64,000 nucleotides of DNA, from NCBI GenBank assembly GCA_016858145.1, contig JAEHOE010000162.1:62001-126000 (forward strand), written 5' to 3'. The notes beneath the pieces are model-generated. The model made no database searches and had not been told where the DNA came from. It saw nothing but the letters and a program-made list of their open reading frames with translations. Each line of letters starts with the position of its first letter. The first letter of the stretch is position 1. The position numbers were made by a program, and so were the translations under genes. The DNA comes from Edaphochlamys debaryana (taxonomy: Eukaryota; Chlorophyta; Chlorophyceae; Chlamydomonadales). This document shows positions 34,401 to 44,500 of this stretch, one piece after another.

Positions 34401-35064
34401 GTGCCCGCGAAAAAATGCCTTCGACCACACGGCGCCCAGTTGTCGACCAGGAAGCCTGGTGCCGCCCCGGGGCAGCGCGCATACCCATACGCACCGAGAG
34501 GTCGCTCCAGAAGAGGTCCCACATGTCCCCCTGTGGTTAACAAGCAGTGGTCGGGGTGAAGTCAGGTTGGCTGCAAACGCCAAGACGACGCTCTAGACTA
34601 CAGCAGTGCAACCCCGCAGCCCCCCCTGCGTGTCCGCGAGTGCCCCAGCAACAACACGTGCGTGTGACCTTCTCAGGGAACCCCAGTCTGCGTTGCCTAG
34701 GGCCTAGTCGTGGTTCAGTCCGTGAAACGATTCTCGATGGTTGCCCCACCTCATCCTCCGATACTTTGTAGCCCAGTCGCTCGGCCGCCTCCCGGACCAG
34801 CGGGTACTTGCACGCCGAGAGATTTACTAGCAGTCCCTCGGGGGGCCTTGGTAGACAGGAACAGGGGTTGGGGAGTAGGAAAGGGGGTCAACACGCAAGT
34901 GGGGAACCCCACTTGGGACCATTCGGCGACAGCCGGGGCAGGGCGCGCACGGGTGTGGGGCGCGGGTTCAGCCCCTGACGGACCGCGGCTATCGCCTGCA
35001 CAAACCCAACGTTGCCTGTTGATAGCTCATGGTTTGTGCCCAAGCACGGGTGCATAACAGGCAT
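28470..35064 (-). CDS. Tubulin polyglutamylase, TTLL6/13-like
   Basis: ATP-grasp ligase adding glutamate chains to tubulin, expected in cilia and basal bodies. Exons (minus): 35064-34913, 34846-34750, 34530-34495, 34270-34190, 33953-33597, 33220-33029, 32764-32626, 32474-32372, 32135-31971 (or from 32108), 31774-31687, 31399-31274, 31101-30766, 30583-29913, 29673-28470; 3,747 nt, 1,248 aa. The TTL domain (about 55-470) shows [99 protein letters not shown] and [17 protein letters not shown], with the acidic/Asn metal-binding triad. A Gly/Ala insert of about 38 residues precedes the ATP lysine. Residues 513-1248 are low-complexity Gly/Ser/Ala/Arg. Exon 11 ends at a GC donor (CAG|GCGAGC). The first exon rests on frame fit only. 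Confidence 0.9.
33204..33324. repeat. Partial duplication of a TTLL exon boundary
   Basis: The 21-bp sequence at 33204-33224, spanning the exon-6 acceptor and first codons (AYVAS), recurs at 33304-33324, exactly 100 bp away inside the intron. GGGGTTGTGGCAGGG also recurs about 95-100 bp apart, so a segment near 100 bp was duplicated. The upstream copy supplies a decoy acceptor on the minus strand. Confidence 0.85.
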
Positions 35065-35659
35065 GGCCGTGTCCACATGCCCCTCGCCGGCCCCAGGGTA
35101 TTTCTAGGCTTCGAGGGACCCCTGGTGCCCTAACGCTCATACTTTGTCACGCACCTGTTCTTACGGGCTGCGTTCATGTTTCTGGCACGCCCTCCTGGCC
35201 GAAGAGCGCGCTCGCCGCGAGCACGTTTCGCCCTTCGGCTAAACAGATAGGGAGAATATATATTCTTGGTTCACAGGACGGCGGCCTCGAGAGTTACGCT
35301 CGTGGGGGTCCATTATTTTCCCAACTGGGCTGGGGCCGCGAGCGAGCCCCCACGGCTACTGCTCAAGTATAGAGTGCAGATGACTACGTGATTGTGTTAC
35401 AAGGAATAGTTTTCCTTCCCCTCTCGGCCGTGCAATGCGCTCCATGCGCGACTGGCGACCAGCAGCGTGGCGTCCTCTGGGCCCGTCCGTTGCGTGGTTG
35501 GGTATAACAATTCTCCCCTACACAAGTTCCTTGCCCCGCGCCCAGACCCATACCATTTATAACCCGGCCACACCTCGTTAGAGATTTGTCCGCCGGACAC
35601 TGCCTTCGTGCTCTCTCAAGCCCCCGCTGCTGCCACGGGCTAGACATGTCAACCAGACG
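35065..35659. promoter_or_regulatory. Divergent promoter region, TTLL / PPR
   Basis: 595 bp between start codons facing away from each other. It contains a perfect 14-bp A/T palindrome AGAATATATATTCT at 35253-35266, the most A/T-rich spot in the gap, and TTATAA at 35557-35562, about 100 bp before the PPR start codon. Either could act as a TATA element; this is inference. Confidence 0.5.
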
Positions 35660-38600
35660 ATGAATACGTCCTGGCACGGGGCCACACCTCGGGCCCCTTG
35701 CCTTCGCAGAGGCGGGAGCGGGGCATGCACCCTCGCACAGCCGATCAGTGGCAGCCCAGCAGCCCCAGCCCTGCTCCTGCGGACACGCTCTGCAACGTCT
35801 ATCGCTTCGGCGGTCCTGCGACAGTATGCTCCTCGTGGCGTGCACTCGGGCCGCAGCAGCCCACTCCGCGCGGCGTGCCTGGCGGCAGCGACGTCCAACG
35901 AGACTGTCCAGGTCGACAACAGGAATGTCCCGGACGTGCCGCGGCTCGCTCGGCCGCGCCCACGGACACTGCTTGAGGCGCAGGACGACGCTCGCGCGCT
36001 GACCACCCGGCTAAAAGCGGGACAGAGGGCCGGCATCAAGGCAGGAGACTGCAACAAAGCTCTTCGCGGTAGGCACAGGGCGCGAATTGTGCGAACAAGG
36101 GTGGCTGGCGCGACTGAGCGGCCGCCAAACGAGGGCCGAGTCTCCACGCAGTTTTCATGCCCACGGCCTCGTCTATTCTGTGTTAACAAACCTGCTGCGT
36201 TCGGGCAAGGTGGAAGCAACTGGGGCCAGCGACGCTTGACCTATCCTTGCTTATCGCGTTCGGTGGTGCTTGACGCCTGGTGCGCTCACCCTCCTGTTGC
36301 CCACCGTACTGCTCGTGTCCACAGAGCTGTGCGAGAAGGGGGAGCGTTGGAGCGACGTGATGCAGGTATACGCGGAGCTGCGTGCGGCGAGCATCCAAAT
36401 CGACGCCGCTTCTTATCGCGTGCTCATGTCCACAGCGATCGAGGTGAGGTCAGGTCGTCCCCGAAACCCTTAGACAGGCGTTAACCTGCCCAGCGGGGAG
36501 GTGGCTGGCCCCCCTGCCTTCCACGTGGCCACACTCTTTACCCACCGTTGGCCCCCAAACGCGTGTCCCGCCCTGCTGTCCCCGCGTTTCCCTGCCCCTC
36601 TCACCTTCAGGTCCAGCAGGGGATGGACGTGGTGGACCTACTCCGCGCTTGCGAGGAGGCACACGGGCCGCCGCCCATGCAGCTCTACTGCTCCCTCATC
36701 TCCCGCCTGCTAAAGAACCAGGGCCGTGGCACGCCAGCGCTGCAAGCCGCGTACGGCGTGTGGCGGCAACTGCGGGCCACCAAATACACCCTGGACGCCC
36801 CAGCCTTCCGCACAGGTGGGCATCAGCCTCGGCGTAGGCTGCCATGCGTTTCCGGACGCATTTAAAGTGCACCCGGGGTCGAAGCCCATTGGAGCTCAGC
36901 GAGTGTTCACAACCACACAACGGCCTTGGCACCCCGCCTCCACCCTCGACTTCGAATCTCCTTAGCCCGCCCTCCTCGTCCGCTGCCACCTTTTCCGCCA
37001 CGAACCGTCCTGGACTCGATCCTCGACCTCACCCAACCTTCCTCGACCTCAATCCCTCTACACACTCTCACCTCCGTCTCCTCCTCCTCCTCCTCCCACT
37101 CCCGCGCCCCGTGCAGGCATGAACCTATGTGTGGAGCTGGGGCGTATCGGCGAGGCGCGGCGGCTGATGGACGCCATGAGGACCTTGGGGCTGCGGCCGG
37201 GCTGGGGCGCCTACCACATCCTGATCAAGTACCACGCGGCCCGGGGCGACATGGACGCGGCGCGGCGCGTGTTTGCGCAGCTGCGCGCGTACCGTGGCAG
37301 CAAGGCGCTGGGTGAGTGGCAGAACTGCAGAGGACTTGCGAGCTCACAGCATGTCCCTTGTTTTCCCTCGCGGCGCGGACCCTCAGCCCGCCTGTCTCTG
37401 GGCCCGCGCCGCCCTTTCCACCGAGCTGCGTGCTCCCAGTCGCAGTCCCCGTCCCAGCCGCCTGCCAGACCCTGCCAACCCCGGTCCCGCCACGCCCGCC
37501 TATGGCCGGCTCCCTCCACCCCCTCCCTGCCACCTCATCCTCCTTACCCCGCCCCCATCTCCACCGCCCCACCCTCGCCTGCAGAGATCTCGGCCTACAA
37601 CACGCTGCTGGCGGGCTTCGTGCGGCTGGGGGACCTGACCATGGCGCGGGCAGTGGTGGACAAGGCGCGGCGCGAGGGCGCGGCGCCGGACGCCTACACG
37701 TTCTCGTGCTTCGCCTCGGGGCTGGCCAACTCGGGCCGCCTGGACGAGGCGGAGGCCGTGCTGGAGGAGGCCGCTGCCGCCGGCGTGCCGCCCAGCCCGG
37801 TCGTGTTTGGCGCCCTGCTGGACGGATGCGCGCGGTTCAACGTGGGTGCGGGTGTGGGGGCGAGGGAGCGGTTGTGAGGACGCAGGGACAGGGGCAGGGA
37901 CCGCAATGTGTGTGGCAGACTGCAGACGGCCAGGCCGAGCGCAAGTTGGACCGACCGTGCACGGGGACATGGGGGACCTCTTGGGCGCGTGTAGCGGGGA
38001 GAGAGCTGTGTCGAAGGGTTCTGTGCGCTTGGCAATGCATCAGTCTGTGACTGCTTTTGGCGCCTTTCTACGCTGTGCTGCGCTTCCCGTGCGCGCTTCG
38101 GCTTCACACAGGCGCTAGAGTGACCGCCAGCCTGGGGGCCACCCCGCGCGAGCCCGCTCTCTCTATTAGTGGGCTCGCCGTGCTCCTAGCCTGCACATAA
38201 CCCTCACCCACACCCCATCACCTCGCCATCAGCGCTTTCCACGCCGTCTGCCATGGGGCCTGGGGCCTACTTGCTGCCCTCCCGTCCCCAGCTCCACCCG
38301 CCTAACACGTGCGTCGCCCGGTGCCCCTGCAGGACTGGGAGCGCGTGGAGCGGCTCGTGGACCGCATGCGGTCCGAGGGGCTGCGACTCACCCGGGAGCA
38401 CTACAACATCCTCATCCGCGGCCGTAGCTACGGCATAAGCTACGGCGCGTACTCTGGCATGTCCTCACCCGCGTCCAGCATCAGCGGCCCATCCATGGAT
38501 GCTTACGAGGACGAGGCGGATGACGCCGACGCGCTTTCCAGCCGCCTCGGCGCTGGCGCCGGGGCTGGGCTCGGGCCCCAGTCGAACGGCGCGGGCGGCC

Positions 38601-40351
38601 TCAACGGCGCGGGCCTGAACGGGGCCGGGTACAACGGGGCTGGCGCGGTCGTCGGCGGCGTTGGCGGGGCGGCGATGCTGGGCGGCGGCCTGGCGGCGGG
38701 GCTGGGTAACGAGCAGGTCGAGGCGCTCCTGGCGGAGATGCGTACGGCAGGCATACGGCCCGATGCCGTGACGTACAGCACGCTGGTGGACGCTGCCGTA
38801 CGCGCGGGCAGCATCGACGCCGCGCTGCGCGTGCTGAGCGCCATGCGCGTGGAGGGCGTGGCGCCGGACGGTGCCGTGTATACGTCCCTCATGAAGCTCT
38901 TCCGGGAGCAGGGCTGCCAGCAGCAGGTGGGAGCGGTTGGGGGGGTCGGGGTCGCCGCAGCCAGGGCCGCCGGGCACAGCAGGGGCAGAGGCAGGTGGAG
39001 GTGCTACCGCCGCAAGGCAATTGCCCTTGCATGCTGTCGGACGTCTGGCGACAATTTGGGAACTGAGGTTTGGCTTAAGGGTGACCTATGCTAGTCTCCG
39101 CCGCTGCTAGCCTGGTTCGGGAGCGATGCAGGACAGGTGTCCACGAGCCGAGGGCTTTACCCATCAGCCCCTCCTCACACTCCTTGCCCCTGCTCCGCAC
39201 CCCCTCCCCCCTGCCGCCAGGCGCTGGAGTTCTTCAACCAGCTGTCGGCCAGCCGCTCGTCGGCCGTGGACGGCTGGGCGCTGAGCTGCTTGGCGGCTGT
39301 GCACGCCAGCGGGGGGGAGATGGAGGAGGCGGAGGGGGCGCTGCGGCAGGCCAACGAGCTGGCGGCGGAGCGGGGCATGCCGCCGCCGCCGGAGCCCACG
39401 TACGCGGTCATGCAGGTGGGTGCGCGGGCGGCCGGGTGCGCCGGTAACGTGCGGAAGTCAGCGGGCTCGTGGCAGGGACTTCAGGACTGACGGAGTTCTG
39501 GGTTCCAGGATTGTGCCTGCTGCCATGCGTTGCGCCGGACTGGTCACGTGGCCGCGCCGGGCGCTGGTTATGACTTCCTGACACTGACCCGACCCGGCCA
39601 CTCGGCTCCCCGCCGCCTCCCCTCGCAGGGCTACGGTCAGCAGCGCAAGCTGCGGCCGCTGCTGCTCGTCTTCCGCCGCTTCCTGAGCTCGGGCGGGCGG
39701 CCGCACCGCAAGATGTGCGAGTTCGCGTACCGGCAGTGCCTGGCGGCCTTTGACTTCGAGGCCGCGGGACAGGTCCTGCGGGCGATGCGGCTGATGCGGG
39801 GCCTGGTGCTCCGGGAGGACCTGTACCGGCAGCAGTGGCAGGAGGCGCACCGGCGGCTGCAGGTGGGGCACAGCGCATAAGGTGGGGAGCGCTGGGGAGG
39901 TGGCTCGGGCCGAGATCGAGGCGTACAGCGGTCCCGCTTGGATTGCCGATCTTTTTAGAGCGCGTGCTAGTACTATCCCAATTATTGCGCTGTTTGGGAG
40001 CTGTGCGATGGCGAGGTTGTGCTGGGGCTGATCCGTGCCGCGTCCGGATGTGTTGCGTGCACCCTACACAGTCTCGGCGAGGGGCGGCGGCCAGCGGCAG
40101 TGGCAGCGACTTGGATTCATCGAACCCTGCGGCGGAGAAGTGGAAGTGGTGGTTCGGCCTGCCGAACAGGTGGGGTGCAAGAGGGGTGGGTGGGAGGTGG
40201 GAGGGAGGGACGGAGTGCAGCTGTGGAGGAAGGTGTCCTCATTTTCGTTGACTGGCTCACTTGAACGGTCAGGGTGCCAACATGGCTGCTCTATTGACGT
40301 GTCGTATGCTTGTTGCCCTGCAGGTATTATGAGTCCGATTGGAAGAACTAG
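35660..40351 (+). CDS. P-class pentatricopeptide repeat protein, probably organellar
   Basis: PPR proteins bind single-stranded organelle RNA and control its stability, processing or translation. Exons: 35660-36068, 36325-36443, 36611-36815, 37117-37311, 37585-37841, 38333-38926, 39221-39415, 39629-39862, 40072-40169, 40324-40351; 2,334 nt, 777 aa. The Arg/Ser/Ala-rich, acid-poor N-terminus (about 80 residues) looks like a transit peptide. PPR-type helical pairs run from residue 137 to about 660, for example ISAYNTLLAGFVRLGDLTMA, DAYTFSCFASGLANSGRLDE, EHYNILIRG and DAVTYSTLVDAAVRAGSIDA. A Ser/Gly/Asn-rich insert of about 95 residues (426-520) interrupts the array. The C-terminus is EKWKWWFGLPNRYYESDWKN, assembled from two small exons in the right phase. 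No SMR, DYW or E domain is seen. The target RNA is unknown. Confidence 0.9.
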
Positions 40352-41540
40352 CGATCTGGATGCGCTTTTCTCTTTGAAACGGCGCGGGCGATTTTCGCGG
40401 GCGCCCCTTCATGGGCGCCCCCGGTGCAGCCCAACACAAGGAGGGGGGCAGGTGCCCCGCCCTGCATGATTCGGGCTGAGGTGCAGGGGCAGGCATCGTT
40501 CGTATGGCACATTGGCAAGGGTCAGGTTAGGCAGGCTCAAGAGGAAGGCATAGAGATCAGGCAGACGTGTCTTGTCAAGTTGGGTGGCTCAGAAGGGCTT
40601 GTGTCAGGCCGGCCGGAGTTCTGAGGGTACGCGACGGGCGACCCTAGGGGACTTGCAGGGCGCAAGACCGGCGGCGGAGACTTCTGGTACTAGGCGGACT
40701 AGGCGGACCAAGGTGGACAGATCAGTTAGTGGCTGTAGGGACTGGGAGAGGGGCATTAAGCCAGAGCTCGCAAGGCCGGTGGGGGTGGAGGTTCTATGCT
40801 CGCAGGTGCCGTGGGGGTGGAGGTGTTCGCGCTATGTGGGGCCTTAGGTGGATGCCGGGGGTATAAGATGGAAGGTGGATGCCGGGGGCATCTGCACTTT
40901 GCCCTGCGCTTTGACCTGTCGTCTGGTGAATCCTCCTGGTGGCCCGTGATGCGGGAAGCAGGGTCAGGTGCACGCCTGGCGCAAATGCTGCAACCGTGAA
41001 CAATTCTCGACGCTCTTCGACGATCCTTCGACGCCGTGGCGCGAGCGCAGTCCGCCGCCTGCGCACTTCCTCTGCACGCGCAGCCCGCATTCCCTGGTGC
41101 GAATTGTCTAATGAGTACACAACCGTGATCTTTTATGAGTAGAACGCGAAGGACACCGCAACTCGATCGCTCAGAGGGATTGCCTAATTAAGGCGCCTGA
41201 ACAGGCTTCACGATCGCGCGGCCCGCTCCCCGCCGGCTGGAGCAGGCTCCCCGGCACCATTGGTTGTTTCCAGCTACATACTCGGTACTCTGTTCATATG
41301 ATGAGATGCAATCGCAAAACGCGTACTCCCCGACTCGGGCGCCCTTCGGTTCCGACATGAAGCAGCGTTGCGGAGGCCCGAACCGCGCTGACGGCAACTC
41401 CAGCAGGGTCAGGACTATGCATTAGCTGTGGGCAGGGGCCCTTTCTCAGCCCAGCGCCCAACGTACGCCCAGCAGGCAAAATTGCCACCGCCCAAGGACT
41501 TATCGACACCAGCTCGTGTGCGACACGTCGCAATCAGCTC
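40352..41540 (+). other. Intergenic region before the giant gene
   Basis: About 1.2 kb between the PPR stop codon and the first in-frame ATG of the giant secreted gene. It contains short direct repeats near 40.8 kb and a T/A-richer part at 41.1-41.3 kb. No gene and no TGTAA signal for the PPR gene are seen. Confidence 0.4.
40774..40889. repeat. Short imperfect direct repeats
   Basis: GTGGGGGTGGAGGT occurs twice about 30 bp apart (near 40781 and 40811), and GGTGGATGCCGGGGG occurs twice (near 40848 and 40874), 26 bp apart. Intergenic; no coding role is evident. Confidence 0.75.
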
Positions 41541-41594
41541 ATGAAGAGCCATTCATCTGCATCCCGATCAAGGCTGTGCACAGAGCCGGCTCGA

Positions 41595-44500
41595 ATGGTA
41601 CTTCTCCTCCTGTTTCTCTTCGCGCAGAGGATTTATGCAGTGTACGGTGAGAGAGAGGAAATCCATATTGCTGTGATAGCGTTTGCGAGGTTGGGGGCAT
41701 TCCGCGAGCGGAACGCAACGCCATAAACCCTTCACCCGCCCGGAACATGTCCAAGATTGAAGCGTGCTGGCTGGCCGAGACCCCAGACCAAACCGACCCT
41801 TGCCATTCTGCCGGTGCCAGTAACATGGGTGATAACGGAACGGATCTCCCCGCCCGTGCACCTCCCTGCTCTCCCCTCTGCAGGAAGCCCCTTTCCGCTG
41901 CTTAGGCCTTTGGTCCGGGCCACGCCTCCGGCCGTTCACCGCCAACTGCTTCAAGAGCTGGGCGGGTCTGACCGTTCTGCCTCCTCAAGTCCCCAGGTGA
42001 GAGTAAATCCCGCGGGAGGGGCTGTGTGCGCGCTGTGCATGACGAGGCAAAGTGAAATCCCTCACCCCGGCGGCCCCCCACGGGACACGCCGCCCGAGGC
42101 ACAGGCCACATCCGGCGTCACCATCCCCACCCACAGAGATGCATGCAGGCCATGGCATGTGTTCGTTCCTTGCAGTTATTAAAGACTCGTTGCCCCACCA
42201 TCCCCATGCCCCGCAGGCAGGGAGCTTGAGGCTTCCTACCGGCTACGATGTCAGCCTGCTGGGGTCCACAGATACAACGCTAGGCTGCTCTGGCGCCGGC
42301 GCTTACCCGACCAGCGTCCGGGTGGTCTCCAATACGGATAGCAGCAGCTCGGGCGGCGTTGGGCCCTCCCTTCCGTACCTGGAGGTTGCAGCTTGCAGTG
42401 ATGACGGCCCCGTCAGCATTCCCAGCGCCGCTGGATATGCGGGGGCCGCCGCGGGCGCTCCCCTGAACAGCTGCCCCTTCGGCTTCACCGCCGTGCGGGG
42501 CTTTCAGGGCCCGCCGGGCACAGCCGATCCCGCCCTCAAGCTGGGCGTGTGGGACCTCTGGTTCCGTTGCGGCGGCAACGGGGCCAGCGGCGACGGCACC
42601 CGGGAAGGCGGCTGGTGGGTCACGCCCCTGACCCTCGGCAGCAGCACGCCGCGGCAGCCGCCGGGACTGGACCCTGCAGCAGTCACGCCTGTGGTGGTCG
42701 CCTGCCCCGAGGGAGAAGTGATCATCAGCCTGAAGGTGATTGCCACCCCCAGAGCGGTTGGTCAGCTCTACCTGGACTGTGCCTCCGCCGACGATGACAA
42801 TGCGGACGTGGGCAGCGTCGAGCAGCCCCTTCCGCCCACGCCCTCTGGCCGCGTGGTGGCTGGCTCCGTGCCTGCGGGCTACAACGTGAGCCTGGCTGAC
42901 AGCTCCGTGCTGTCCCTGTCGTGCCCCGGCTCGGGCGGCTTCGTGACGGGCGTGCGGCTGTCGTCCGGAGCTTTGGACGGGACCCTGGCGTCTGTGTCCG
43001 TATCGAGCTGCAGCGACGGCGCTGTGCCCCTTCCCTCCACGGCCGGCTCCCTGGTTGCACCTGCGACTGCCTCTGTGAGCTGCGCGGGCGGCTTCACTGC
43101 CGTGTGGGCCCTCCAGTCCGCTCCCAACAGCACGGCGGCGTCTGCTCCGCTTCCCGCCTTGAGCGTGTGGCTCCGCTGCGGCGGCTGCGGCTCCTCGGCC
43201 CCCGGCGGCAGCAGCGCCGTGTGGGTGGGCCCCGGCGGCCAGCAGTACAGCAGCGTGCCCGCTGCGTACGGGCCGGGGTCTGCTGTGTCGAGCGTGGTTG
43301 CTTGCCCCGACGGCAGCGTGGTGTCGGGTCTGTACGCGCTGTCGAACAGCAGCCTGGTGGGTCAGGTGTGGGTGGAGTGCTCGGCCAGCTGCCCGGCGGC
43401 CGCTGTGCCGTCTCCGAGTCCCAGCCCGAGCCCCAGCCCGCCTCCGTTGCTTCCGCCCGCGCCCTCTGGCCGCGTGGTGGCTGGCTCCTTGCCTGCGGGC
43501 TACAACGTGAGCCTGGCTGACAGCTCCGTGCTGTCCCTGTCGTGCCCCGGCTCGGGCGGCTTCGTGACGGGCGTGCGGCTGTCGTCCGGAGCTTTGGACG
43601 GGACCCTGGCGTCTGTGTCCGTATCGAGCTGCAGCGACGGCGCTGTGCCCCTTCCCTCCACGGCCGGCTCCCTGGTTGCACCTGCGACTGCCTCTGTGAG
43701 CTGCGCGGGCGGCTTCACTGCCGTGTGGGCCCTCCAGTCCGCTCCCAACAACACGGCGGCGTCTGCTCCGCTTCCCGCCTGGAGCGTGTGGCTCCGCTGC
43801 GGCGGCTGCGGCTCCTCGGCCCCCGGCGGCAGCAGCGCCGTGTGGGTGGGCCCCGGCGGCCAGCAGTACAGCAGCGTGCCCGCTGCGTACGGGCCGGGGT
43901 CTGCTGTGTCGAGCGTGGTTGCTTGCCCCGACGGCAGCGTGGTGTCGGGTCTGTACGCGCTGTCGAACAGCAGCCTGGTGGGTCAGGTGTGGGTGGAGTG
44001 CTCGGCCAGCTGCCCGGCGGTTGCTGTGCCGTCTCCGAGTCCCAGCCCCAGCCCCAGCTACCCTTATGTTCCATTGCCGCTTGGTTCAAGTCCTCCACCG
44101 TGGTACCCTCCATCAGCCTACCCGCCATCGACCTACCCGCCGGTCTACCCTACCCTTCCTCCACCGTCCTACCCGCCATCGGCCTACCCGCCGGTCTACC
44201 CTACCCTTCCTCCACCGTCCTACCCGCCATCGACCTACCCGCCGGTCTACTCTACCCTTCCTCCACCGTCCTACCCGCCCTCGGCCTACCCGCCGGTCTA
44301 CCCTACCCTTCCTCCACCGTCCTCCCCCCCCTCAGCCTACCCGCCGGTCTATCCTACCCTTCCTCCACCGTCCTACCCACCATCGGCCTACCCGCCGGTC
44401 TACCCTACCCTTCCTCCACCATACTACCCGCCCTCGGCCAACCCGCCGGCCTATCCAACCCTTCCTCCACCGTCCTACCCGCCCTCGGCCTACCCGCCGG

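Noticed and set aside
41541..41594. Upstream in-frame ATG of the giant gene
   Set aside because: Kept only as an alternative: it puts 18 polar/basic residues before the hydrophobic core, whereas ATG 41595 gives a standard short signal peptide.
42052..42216. Extension of the giant exon upstream to 42052
   Set aside because: The CCGCAG acceptor at 42216 joins in phase to exon 41884-41996, which links to a signal-peptide exon; the extension has no signal sequence.
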